NCBI GenBank assembly: GCA_002691265.1
Contig: NZHJ01000001.1
Span: 51,664 to 72,565 of the forward strand
Length of the DNA: 20,902 bases
DNA from: Flavobacteriaceae bacterium
GTDB taxonomy: Bacteria; Bacteroidota; Bacteroidia; Flavobacteriales; Flavobacteriaceae
Direction: 5' to 3'
Every line of letters begins with the position of its first letter. The first letter of the stretch is position 1. Of the stretch, positions 8,320-15,411 are shown in pieces. The notes beneath the pieces were generated by a model. That model was not told the origin of the DNA and did no database searches. It was given only the letters and a program-made list of their open reading frames with translations. The position numbers and the translations under genes are program-made.

Positions 8320-10914
8320 ATGCAGGAAGATTTAGATAAAAATGAAGATTTAAATCAAGGGGAATCAATCACTCGTGTTACAGGGATGTACAAAGATTGG
8401 TTTCTTGATTACGCCTCATATGTAATTCTTGAAAGAGCAGTACCGTCTGTAGAAGATGGTTTTAAGCCAGTTCAGCGTAGGATTATGCAATCAATGAAAG
8501 ATTTAGATGATGGTAGATATAATAAGGTTGCAAACATTGTAGGACATACCATGCAATACCATCCTCACGGCGATGCAAGTATTGCTGATGCAATGGTACA
8601 GATTGGTCAAAAAGACTTACTTATTGATACACAGGGAAATTGGGGTAATATTTTAACCGGTGACAGAGCAGCAGCATCAAGATATATTGAAGCTAGATTA
8701 TCAAAATTTGCACTAGATGTAATTTTTAATCCAAAAGTTACAAACTGGCAATCCTCCTATGATGGTAGAAGAAAAGAACCTATAAATTTACCTGTAAAAT
8801 TCCCACTATTACTTGCTCAGGGGGCTGAAGGTATAGCAGTAGGATTATCAACTAAAATCTTATCCCACAATTTTAATGAATTAATCGACGCCTCTGTAAA
8901 ATATTTAAAAAATAAAAGATTTACATTATATCCTGATTTTATCACTGGAGGAATCGCTGACTTTACAAATTATAATGATGGAAAAAGAGGTGGGAAGGTA
9001 AGAGTTAGAGCTAAAATTAATATTGTGGATAAATCTATCTTACTAATCTCAGAATTACCCTATAGCACTACAACTACCTCGTTAATTGATTCTATTATTA
9101 AGGCAAACGATAAGGGAAAAATTAAAATTAAAAAAATTGATGATAATACATCTTCCAAGGTCGAAATATTAATTCACCTTCCTTCTGGTATATCTCCTGA
9201 TAAAACAATTGATGCTTTATATGCTTTCACAAATTGTGAAGTTTCTATTTCACCGCTGTCCTGTATAATTGAAAATAATAAGCCATGTTTTTTAGGGGTC
9301 TCAGAAATTCTAATAAAATCGACCGACAACACGGTTAACGTTCTTAAAAAGGAGCTCGAGATCCGTTTGCAGGAGTTGGAAGATCAGTGGCATAATTTTT
9401 CTCTAGAGAGAATTTTTATAGAAAATAAGATTTATAGAAATATTGAAAAAGAAGAAACATGGGAGGGTGTCCTTAAGGCAATAAGGGACGGAATAACCCC
9501 TTTTACAAAGATTCTTAAAAGGGAAGTTACAAATGATGATATTGCAAGGCTAACTGAAATCAAAATTAAAAGGATATCAAAATTTGATATAGATAAAGCC
9601 AAAGAAAAAATAGAAAATTTAGAAGATCAGATTTCAGAAGTGAAGGCTAATCTAGGTAATTTAATAGAATTTGCAATCTCGTATTTTACCAGGCTTAAGA
9701 AAGACTATTCTTCAGATAAAAATAGACGAACTGAAATTAAAGTATTTGATGATGTTGATGTTAAAAAGGTTGTGATGCGAAACACAAAGCTTTATGTTAA
9801 CAGAGAAGAAGGTTTTATTGGAACATCATTAAGAAGAAATGAATATGTCTGTGATTGTAGTGATATTGACGATGTTATTGTCTTTACTGATAATTGTAAT
9901 ATGATGGTTACTAAGGTTGCGAGTAAAACTTTTATTGGAAAAAATATAATTCATTTAGCGGTTTTCAAGAAAAAAGATGTAAGAACTATTTATAATATGG
10001 TTTACAGGGATGGTGATAAGGGTTTTAATTATATAAAAAGATTCGCTGTTTCAGGTGTTACCAGGGATAAGTTATATCCTTTGTCTTCATCAAAAAAACC
10101 TAGTTTGGTTAAATACTTTTCCGCTAATCCAAACGGAGAAGCTGAAAAAATTACAATTAACTTAAGGCAGAATGCTAAGATTAAAAAATTAAAGTGGGAT
10201 GTAGACTTTAGTGATGTCATGATAAAGGGAAGAGGAACTAGAGGAAATATTTTAACAAAAAACACAATTAAAAACGTAGAATTAAAAGAAAAGGGTGTTT
10301 CAACACTTAAGCCAAGAAAAATATGGTTTGATGAAACGGTTCAGAAGTTAAACGTAGATGGCAGGGGGGAACTTTTAGGAGAATTTAGGGGAGATGATAA
10401 AATTTTGGTTGTTTCTCAGAGTGGATCTTTAAAGATTATTCAACCAGAGCTTTCAACTCATTTTAATGATGATATGATTGTTTTGGAAAAATGGATTCCA
10501 AAAAAACCAATTTCTGCAATATATTTCGATGGAAAAAAAGAAAAGTATTTTGCAAAAAGATTTCTAGCTGAAAAAAAAAATAAAGAAGAGGTTTTTATTT
10601 CTGAAAATAAAGGATCTTTTCTAGAGCTTATTTCAACTGATTGGAGGCCTGTTTTTGAACTCGTATTTATCAAGTTGAGAAACAAGGATCAAAGACCTAA
10701 TCAAAAAATTGTTTTTGAAGAATTTATTTCAGTAAAAGGAATAAAAGCGCAAGGCAATCAATTAACTCCTCATAAAATTAAGCAGGTAAATACTCTAGAG
10801 TCTTTAGAATATAAACCAGAAGATGATGAATCAACAGATGAAGTTGATTCGATTGTTGGCGAGGTTAAAGAAGATGAAAACGATTCAAGTTCGGCTCAAA
10901 CTACCTTATTCTGA
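8320..10914 (+). CDS. parC: DNA topoisomerase IV subunit A
   Basis: ParC is the DNA-cleaving subunit of topoisomerase IV and works with ParE. The 864-residue protein has the winged-helix cleavage domain with the DNA-linked tyrosine Y122 in AASRYIEARLS, the HPHGDASIADAMVQ stretch (81-94), and a tower and coiled-coil region rich in charged helices (about 345-450, including KIENLEDQISEVKANL). Its degenerate C-terminal beta-pinwheel lies from about 490 to 800. The sequence lacks a recognisable GyrA-box (QRRGGKG type), supporting ParC over GyrA. The last 30 residues form an acidic, serine-rich tail (EDDESTDEVDSIVGEVKEDE). The quinolone-pocket position equivalent to E. coli S80 is A86, which appears normal for this phylum. 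The 3' end overlaps the convergent downstream gene by 14 bases. Confidence 0.95.
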   Translation: MQEDLDKNEDLNQGESITRVTGMYKDWFLDYASYVILERAVPSVEDGFKPVQRRIMQSMKDLDDGRYNKVANIVGHTMQYHPHGDASIADAMVQIGQKDLLIDTQGNWGNILTGDRAAASRYIEARLSKFALDVIFNPKVTNWQSSYDGRRKEPINLPVKFPLLLAQGAEGIAVGLSTKILSHNFNELIDASVKYLKNKRFTLYPDFITGGIADFTNYNDGKRGGKVRVRAKINIVDKSILLISELPYSTTTTSLIDSIIKANDKGKIKIKKIDDNTSSKVEILIHLPSGISPDKTIDALYAFTNCEVSISPLSCIIENNKPCFLGVSEILIKSTDNTVNVLKKELEIRLQELEDQWHNFSLERIFIENKIYRNIEKEETWEGVLKAIRDGITPFTKILKREVTNDDIARLTEIKIKRISKFDIDKAKEKIENLEDQISEVKANLGNLIEFAISYFTRLKKDYSSDKNRRTEIKVFDDVDVKKVVMRNTKLYVNREEGFIGTSLRRNEYVCDCSDIDDVIVFTDNCNMMVTKVASKTFIGKNIIHLAVFKKKDVRTIYNMVYRDGDKGFNYIKRFAVSGVTRDKLYPLSSSKKPSLVKYFSANPNGEAEKITINLRQNAKIKKLKWDVDFSDVMIKGRGTRGNILTKNTIKNVELKEKGVSTLKPRKIWFDETVQKLNVDGRGELLGEFRGDDKILVVSQSGSLKIIQPELSTHFNDDMIVLEKWIPKKPISAIYFDGKKEKYFAKRFLAEKKNKEEVFISENKGSFLELISTDWRPVFELVFIKLRNKDQRPNQKIVFEEFISVKGIKAQGNQLTPHKIKQVNTLESLEYKPEDDESTDEVDSIVGEVKEDENDSSSAQTTLF

Positions 10915-11293
10915 TTGCTTTAGCTTTTAATTTATTACTTTCACCCAAATACGAATATTCGTAGGTATAAGAGGAATCATTAGTTGTTAAAATCTTTATA
11001 AAGATATTCTTCTTTTCACTCATTTTTTTTGGCTTAATTGGGGATAAAATCATTTCGCAATCATTTACCCATCTAACATAACTTGAGTCTATTTTACCCT
11101 CAAATTCTTCAATTTGAATATTTGAACTATTTCTTGAAAAGGATGATTTATAGGTGATTCCGTTTACTAAGGTTTCTGTATAAAAGTCCCCCGAATGAAA
11201 ATCTTTACAATTACGTTCAATTTTTTCACAGTTTGTAAAGCTTATGAACAGAATTATTAGAAGTAGGGATTTAGTTTTTTTTGTAAGTACCAT
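10901..11293 (-). CDS. Small putative lipoprotein, found next to parC in flavobacteria
   Basis: This 130-residue protein starts with a basic and then strongly hydrophobic segment (KKTKSLLLIILFISFTNC). C22 ends an atypical lipobox, so it is probably a signal-peptide lipoprotein, or at least exported. The mature part has CKDFHSGDFY near its start and WVNDCEMILSP in the middle, giving a possible disulfide pair, and a strand-rich end (SSYTYEYSYLG). The CKDF and NDCE motifs match a small flavobacterial family often misnamed 'DNA topoisomerase IV' because it sits beside parC; nothing in it resembles a topoisomerase. Its function is unknown. Its ATG lies inside the end of the upstream XRE-type gene (23-base overlap), suggesting translational coupling. 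Confidence 0.72.
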   Translation of the reverse strand: MVLTKKTKSLLLIILFISFTNCEKIERNCKDFHSGDFYTETLVNGITYKSSFSRNSSNIQIEEFEGKIDSSYVRWVNDCEMILSPIKPKKMSEKKNIFIKILTTNDSSYTYEYSYLGESNKLKAKAIRIR

Positions 11294-11561
11294 CTTTATA
11301 GAGTATTAATACCGAATCTATTTGTTTAATTTTTTGTTTCTTTCCTTCTTTATGCTTGGTTCTTTTCCCTGAAATTATCCAATTTAAATCAATTTCAGGG
11401 TATTTGTTCTTGATTTTTAGAAAAAACTCCAAGCTTGGTTTATTTCTACCACTAAAAAAATGTGCCAAGCTCGATCTCTGAATACCAATTTCTTTTGCAA
11501 ATGCTGATTTCGACAGATTCTTTTCTTCTATTAATTCCTGTATACGATTAGTAATCGACAT
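11271..11561 (-). CDS. XRE-family helix-turn-helix regulator
   Basis: This is a 96-residue DNA-binding protein. The N-terminal HTH_3 domain covers residues 5-60, with the helix-turn-helix around SKSAFAKEIGIQRSSLAHFF (18-36) followed by SGRNKPSLEFFLKI. A basic linker (KRTKHKEGKKQKIK) leads to a short C-terminal strand LILYKDGTYK, a layout I recall from small flavobacterial regulators. I chose the ATG at 11561-11559. A possible earlier ATG at 11579 would put the palindrome at 11562-11577 inside the gene and add residues foreign to the family. The palindrome and a promoter-like box directly in front suggest autoregulation. It shares a transcript with the lipoprotein-like gene that overlaps its 3' end. 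Its targets are unknown. Confidence 0.85.
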   Translation of the reverse strand: MSITNRIQELIEEKNLSKSAFAKEIGIQRSSLAHFFSGRNKPSLEFFLKIKNKYPEIDLNWIISGKRTKHKEGKKQKIKQIDSVLILYKDGTYKKN

Positions 11562-11577
11562 GTTTACAAATGTAAAC
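11562..11577. promoter_or_regulatory. Palindromic operator candidate overlapping the XRE gene promoter
   Basis: GTTTACAAATGTAAAC is a perfect inverted repeat with 7-base arms (GTTTACA/TGTAAAC) around a 2-base centre. It directly abuts the XRE gene start codon. On the minus strand it contains TACATTTG (11574-11567), an exact TAnnTTTG box ending 5 bases before the ATG. A dimeric HTH protein bound here would block transcription, so autorepression is the simplest inference. Confidence 0.5.
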
Positions 11578-11821
11578 AAAATAATAATATATAAATAAAA
11601 AAAGTAAAAATTTAATTAGACAATAACTTTAAGTAAATTAATATAATACATTAATTTTCAGTAATTTATATAATTATAAATGAATTACTTTTTATAATTT
11701 TTTAATTATTCTTTAATTAATTACTTGTTTTGATAATATATATGTAAAATTTTGACTCTTTTTTTATTAAAATATCAAAGATGGTATTATATTTGTAACT
11801 ATTTTTAAATATCTATTAGTT
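11578..11821. other. AT-rich divergent intergenic region between XRE and Lrp-type genes
   Basis: This is the longest gene-free stretch in the window, about 260 bases including the palindrome. It is very AT-rich. It holds two copies of AATTACTT (11683-11690 and 11719-11726, 36 bases apart) and an inverted relative AAGTAAATT at 11631-11639. The lrp-side promoter box is annotated separately. No small ORF or RNA gene is evident. Confidence 0.45.
11788..11795 (+). promoter_or_regulatory. Candidate -7 promoter box for the Lrp/AsnC gene
   Basis: TATATTTG is an exact TAnnTTTG match. It lies 26 bases before the ATG at 11822, giving a short leader. No TTG is present at the normal -33 spacing. Confidence 0.45.
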
Positions 11822-12304
11822 ATGTCAAAAATCAAATTAGATGATATAGATCATCAGATTCTCGATATGTTAATCGAGAATACTAGAACCCCTTTTACTG
11901 ATATTGCAAAGAAACTTTTGATTTCTGCTGGTACTGTGCATGTTAGGGTAAAAAAGATGGAAGATTATGGTTTAATTAAAGGATCTTCATTGATTTTAGA
12001 TTATGATAAACTAGGTTACACCTTCATAGCTTATGTAGGTCTATATATAAAAGACACGTCAAAAATTAAGTTCATTATTCAAAGAATTAATGAAATTCCA
12101 AATGTAACGGTTGCTCATATAACTACTGGAAAATTTAATGTTTTTTGTAAGATTAGAGCAAAAGGTACGACAGGCGCAAAAAATATAATTTTTAGGCTTG
12201 ATGAAATCGAGGGTGTTTACAGAACGGAATCAATGATTTCCCTCGAGGAACGTATAAATGATAAAAAGAGATTGATGCACTCAATTTTTAAAGATATGAG
12301 CTAG
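11822..12304 (+). CDS. Lrp/AsnC family transcriptional regulator
   Basis: The 160-residue protein has the two-domain Lrp/AsnC layout. An N-terminal winged helix-turn-helix (about 5-55) contains LDDIDHQILDMLIENTRTPFTDIAKKL-type helices and the recognition segment SAGTVHVRVKKMEDYGLIKG. A C-terminal RAM (amino-acid-binding) domain runs from about 68 to 150, including AYVGLYIKDTSKI and VTVAHITTGKFNVFCKI. Such proteins form octamers and regulate amino-acid metabolism genes in response to amino acids. The neighbouring proline dehydrogenase gene is a plausible but untested target. The family in this phylum often carries a longer RAM tail, as here. Its TAG stop shares a CTAG with the convergent aroB stop. 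Confidence 0.9.
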   Translation: MSKIKLDDIDHQILDMLIENTRTPFTDIAKKLLISAGTVHVRVKKMEDYGLIKGSSLILDYDKLGYTFIAYVGLYIKDTSKIKFIIQRINEIPNVTVAHITTGKFNVFCKIRAKGTTGAKNIIFRLDEIEGVYRTESMISLEERINDKKRLMHSIFKDMS

Positions 12305-13386
12305 TTTTGATAAAACTTAAAAGCTTCTTTAATTAGTTCGATTTCTACAGGTTGATTAATTTTCATTTCCCCCACATTATTCAGTAAAACAAACATTGGT
12401 TCGTCATTGTTATTCTTTTTATCGTATTTAAGTAGATCAATGATTTTTCTAATACTTTCTTCACTAAACTCTATAATTTCATAATGTTGATTTATATAAT
12501 TTTTAATCTCTTTAGTAATTTTTAGATCAAAATTTATTTTTAAATATGAAATATAAGTTTCTAAAACTAAACCTATAGCTATTGCCTCCCCGTGAAGAAT
12601 TTCTCGCTCAAAACCAAGAAGATAAGTTTCAATTGCGTGTCCTAGTGTATGGCCAAAATTTAGATGTTTTCTGATATTTGATTCCATGGGGTCACTCTCG
12701 ATTATATTAACTTTTATGTTTATTGATTTATAAATCATCTCAGGGTTAATATCTTCTAAAGAGTTGATTTTTGATATTTTTTCCCATTCATGATTTTTAT
12801 CGATTAAACTATGCTTAATCATTTCTGCATATCCTGCTGCTATCTGTTTTTTGGAAAGGGAATTTAAAAATTCGATATCAATTAATACTAGTTTAGCAAA
12901 TTGAAATGTTCCGATTATATTTTTAATTCCTTTTAAATCTATTCCAGTTTTTCCACCAATACTAGCATCTACCATTCCTAATAGTGTAGTAGGAATATTA
13001 ATAAATTGTATACCCCTCATGTATGTAGAAGCTACAAATCCCCCTAAATCACTAACCATCCCACCTCCTAGATTAATTATCAAGTCATTCCTTTTGAATC
13101 CATTTTCAGTAAGAAATTCCCATATATGATTTGATGTCTTAATATTTTTGGCGTTTTCACCTGGTTCAACTGAATAATTATAAGAGATTGATGAAATCAT
13201 CTCTGCGATTTTTTTGTCAGTTTTTTTTATATTGGAAAAAAATAAATCCAAACAGTGAATTTTTGTATTTTCATCCGTTAGGATTAAAATTTTTTTAAAG
13301 TTATTCTCCTGAATAAAATTGGCTAATTTTAGGTACCCATCACTTCCAAATAAAATGGAAAAATTATCACTAATTATTTCTTTCAT
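12301..13386 (-). CDS. aroB: 3-dehydroquinate synthase
   Basis: AroB converts DAHP to 3-dehydroquinate, the second step of the shikimate pathway, using NAD and a divalent metal. The 361-residue protein has the NAD-binding stretch NLGGGMVSDLGGFVASTYMRG (105-125), PTTLLGMVDASIGGKTGID (132-150) and NIIGTF (156-161). The expected metal ligands are E188 in GYAEMIKH, H246 in NFGHTLGHAIE and H265 in LHGEAIAIG. Length and motif order are normal. It is a single gene flanked by convergent lrp and divergent proline dehydrogenase. The ATG at 13386-13384 fits the family start. Only a one-mismatch -7 box (TTATTTTG on the minus strand, ending at 13406) is visible. Confidence 0.95.
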   Translation of the reverse strand: MKEIISDNFSILFGSDGYLKLANFIQENNFKKILILTDENTKIHCLDLFFSNIKKTDKKIAEMISSISYNYSVEPGENAKNIKTSNHIWEFLTENGFKRNDLIINLGGGMVSDLGGFVASTYMRGIQFINIPTTLLGMVDASIGGKTGIDLKGIKNIIGTFQFAKLVLIDIEFLNSLSKKQIAAGYAEMIKHSLIDKNHEWEKISKINSLEDINPEMIYKSINIKVNIIESDPMESNIRKHLNFGHTLGHAIETYLLGFEREILHGEAIAIGLVLETYISYLKINFDLKITKEIKNYINQHYEIIEFSEESIRKIIDLLKYDKKNNNDEPMFVLLNNVGEMKINQPVEIELIKEAFKFYQN

Positions 13387-13449
13387 TATGTAGAATATAA
13401 TTTTTCAAAATAAACTAATAAATTTAATATAGATATAATTCTTGTAAAT

Positions 13450-13457
13450 TATCTTTG
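13450..13457 (+). promoter_or_regulatory. Candidate -7 box overlapping the proline dehydrogenase TTG codon
   Basis: TATCTTTG is an exact TAnnTTTG match whose last three bases are the TTG at 13455-13457. If it is the promoter, transcription starts near 13463 and translation must start downstream, for example at TTG 13470-13472. No -33 TTG was found at standard spacing. Confidence 0.28.
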
Positions 13458-14627
13458 AAAAAAAATAATTTGGAGTTCAATAATACCAAAATAGCATTTA
13501 ATTATAAGTCTAACTTCGAACTGAAAAGGGCTTATTTTCTTTTTAAATTACTATCACTTGGCTATTTATCAAAATTTGGTAGAAAGTTGCTTAAAACGCT
13601 CGTATGGATGAAATTTCCAATTGATTCTTTAATAAAGAAAACAGTTTATGCTCAATTCTGCGGAGGTACAGATATTCTGGATTGTATTGAGGTTATTAAT
13701 AATCTGAAAAAAAGTAATGTTTATTCGATATTAGATTACTCAATTGAAGGTTCTGTTAATGAGAATGATTTTGAAAATTCCATTAATAAGTGTTTGAAAA
13801 TTCTTGAGGAATGTAAATCAAAAAATCTTTCAAAATTCATAGTCTTCAAACCATCTGCTGTTGGAAGATTTGAACTTTATGAAAAAATTACCTCAAATAG
13901 TTTATTATCAGAAATTGAATCAAAAGAATGGTCAAAGGTTGAAATAAGGTTTAATAAAATATGTTTGGAAGCTTCAAAAAAAGACATCATGGTTTTAGTT
14001 GATGCTGAAGAAAGCTGGATTCAAACTGCAATAGATGAATTGGTAACCAAAATGATGAATATTTATAATTCTGAAAAAGCTTTAGTATTTAATACCATTC
14101 AAGCATACAGAAAAGATAGGTTTGACTATTTAATCAAATTACATAATGATTTAAATGCTAGTGTAAAGATTGGTGTAAAGCTTGTCCGAGGTGCTTATAT
14201 GGAAAAGGAAAGAAAGAGGGCTAAAAAGTACAATTACATTTCCCCAATTTGTGAAAATAAAGAACAAACCGATGAAGTATTTAATAATTCCTTAAGATTT
14301 ATTATTGAAAATATTAATGACTTTGGCTTATTTGTTGGTTCACACAATGAAAAAAGTAACATACTGGCAACACAGTTATTAAGAAAATATAAAGTTGATT
14401 CAAACGATCAAAGAATCTGGTTTAGTCAGCTATACGGAATGAGTGATAATATTAGTTTTTCACTAGCAAATAGTGGATATAATGTGGCAAAATATTTACC
14501 ATTTGGTCCTGTTAATGAAGTAATGCCTTATTTGATGAGAAGATTAGACGAAAATTCCTCAATTTCATCTCAGACAAACAGAGAACTTCAACTTATTAAA
14601 AAGGAGATGAAAAGAAGAAAAAATTAA
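13455..14627 (+). CDS. Proline dehydrogenase
   Basis: This FAD enzyme oxidises proline to pyrroline-5-carboxylate and passes electrons to the respiratory chain. It is a single-function protein of up to 390 residues, without the PutA aldehyde dehydrogenase domain. The N-terminal stretch NNTKIAFNYKS and FCGGTDILDCI are typical of Bacteroidota ProDH. The barrel motifs are LDYSIEGS (93-100), KLVRGAYMEKER with R245, VGSHNEKS, SQLYGMSDNISF and the C-terminal YLPFGPVNEVMPYLMRRLDE, which carries the proline-binding arginine pair. There is no ATG near the 5' end. TTG at 13455 or TTG at 13470 are the candidates, and the second gives MEFNNTKIAF, close to the family's usual start. The stop shares a TTAA with the convergent downstream gene. 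Confidence 0.92.
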   Translation: MKKNNLEFNNTKIAFNYKSNFELKRAYFLFKLLSLGYLSKFGRKLLKTLVWMKFPIDSLIKKTVYAQFCGGTDILDCIEVINNLKKSNVYSILDYSIEGSVNENDFENSINKCLKILEECKSKNLSKFIVFKPSAVGRFELYEKITSNSLLSEIESKEWSKVEIRFNKICLEASKKDIMVLVDAEESWIQTAIDELVTKMMNIYNSEKALVFNTIQAYRKDRFDYLIKLHNDLNASVKIGVKLVRGAYMEKERKRAKKYNYISPICENKEQTDEVFNNSLRFIIENINDFGLFVGSHNEKSNILATQLLRKYKVDSNDQRIWFSQLYGMSDNISFSLANSGYNVAKYLPFGPVNEVMPYLMRRLDENSSISSQTNRELQLIKKEMKRRKN

Positions 14628-14986
14628 TTCTTTTTAGTGATTTTGTAGTTAGAAATGATTGCTTGACTTTCACAGTTTTTAACTATTACCCATACCTTAT
14701 TTAAATTATCTTCATTTTCAAAGTAATATTCTTTACAGTCTTTTATTGATGTATTACTTTTTGAAAAATTTACATTTCCATTTATAATTGAATTCATAAT
14801 CACAATCGAGTCAATTTTATAACTTGTTTTATTAAAAATGATATTTTTTTTCATTATATCCTTTTTAACCCTTGAATTTGGTAAATAACTACATGATGTT
14901 CTCTTACCACCTAAAAAAAACATTAGAAATATCAATCCAATTAAAAATCCACCAGAAAAATAAGTTAACCTATTGAAAAAATTCAT
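14624..14986 (-). CDS. Small membrane-anchored protein, DUF4258-like
   Basis: This 120-residue protein starts with a short polar head (MNFFNRLTY) and one strongly hydrophobic segment (about 10-25, FSGGFLIGLIFLMFFLGG). This is an N-terminal membrane anchor and is followed directly by KRTSCSYLPNSRVKKDI. The rest is a polar, probably extracytoplasmic domain with several beta-like strands and two later cysteines (C83 and C104). The anchor followed by a cysteine, YxPNxRV and KDI matches my recollection of flavobacterial proteins filed under DUF4258 in this same neighbourhood, but no function is known. It begins one base after the tsaE stop and probably shares its transcript with porX and tsaE. Confidence 0.65.
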   Translation of the reverse strand: MNFFNRLTYFSGGFLIGLIFLMFFLGGKRTSCSYLPNSRVKKDIMKKNIIFNKTSYKIDSIVIMNSIINGNVNFSKSNTSIKDCKEYYFENEDNLNKVWVIVKNCESQAIISNYKITKKN

Positions 14987-14987
14987 A

Positions 14988-15410
14988 CTAGTCGATTTCG
15001 TTTATTATAATTTCTCTTTTATCTTCACCTAAATACCTGATTTGTATATCTAGATATTTATGGTTTATTTTGCTTAGAACAATTTCTGGCCACTCGATAA
15101 AACATATACTTTGACTGTAAATATAATCTTCAAATCCAATTACGTCTAGATCTTCGATATTTTCAATTCTATATAAATCAAAATGATAAATTATATTTCC
15201 TGCAAAATCGTATTCATTTATAATCGAAAAAGTTGGACTAGTAACACTATCATTAACCCCCATTCTTTTAAGTACTGATTTTACTATTGTTGTTTTACCA
15301 GAGCCTAGTTCACCTCTCAGTATAATAGTTTTAACAGTTTTAATTTTGTCAATAATAAGTTGAGAAATTTCATCAATCTTATTTAAACTACATATAACCT
15401 TATAACTCAT
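14988..15410 (-). CDS. tsaE: tRNA threonylcarbamoyladenosine biosynthesis ATPase TsaE
   Basis: TsaE is the small P-loop ATPase that works with TsaD and TsaB to install t6A at position 37 of ANN-decoding tRNAs. The 140-residue protein has a Walker A GELGSGKTT (33-41). It then has the switch-like SPTFSIINEY (58-67), HFDLYR (76-81) and the conserved FIEWPE (104-109), all diagnostic for the family. The length is slightly under the usual 150 residues but complete. It lies one base downstream of porX, an arrangement I recall from other flavobacteria, although no functional tie between tRNA modification and secretion control is established. Confidence 0.94.
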   Translation of the reverse strand: MSYKVICSLNKIDEISQLIIDKIKTVKTIILRGELGSGKTTIVKSVLKRMGVNDSVTSPTFSIINEYDFAGNIIYHFDLYRIENIEDLDVIGFEDYIYSQSICFIEWPEIVLSKINHKYLDIQIRYLGEDKREIIINEID

Positions 15411-15411
15411 A

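Noticed and set aside
8574..8590. ParC has alanine (A86) at the position equivalent to E. coli ParC S80, resembling a quinolone-resistance change.
   Set aside because: HPHGDAS is, to my knowledge, the usual form of this motif in Bacteroidota ParC, so it is a lineage trait and not evidence of acquired resistance.
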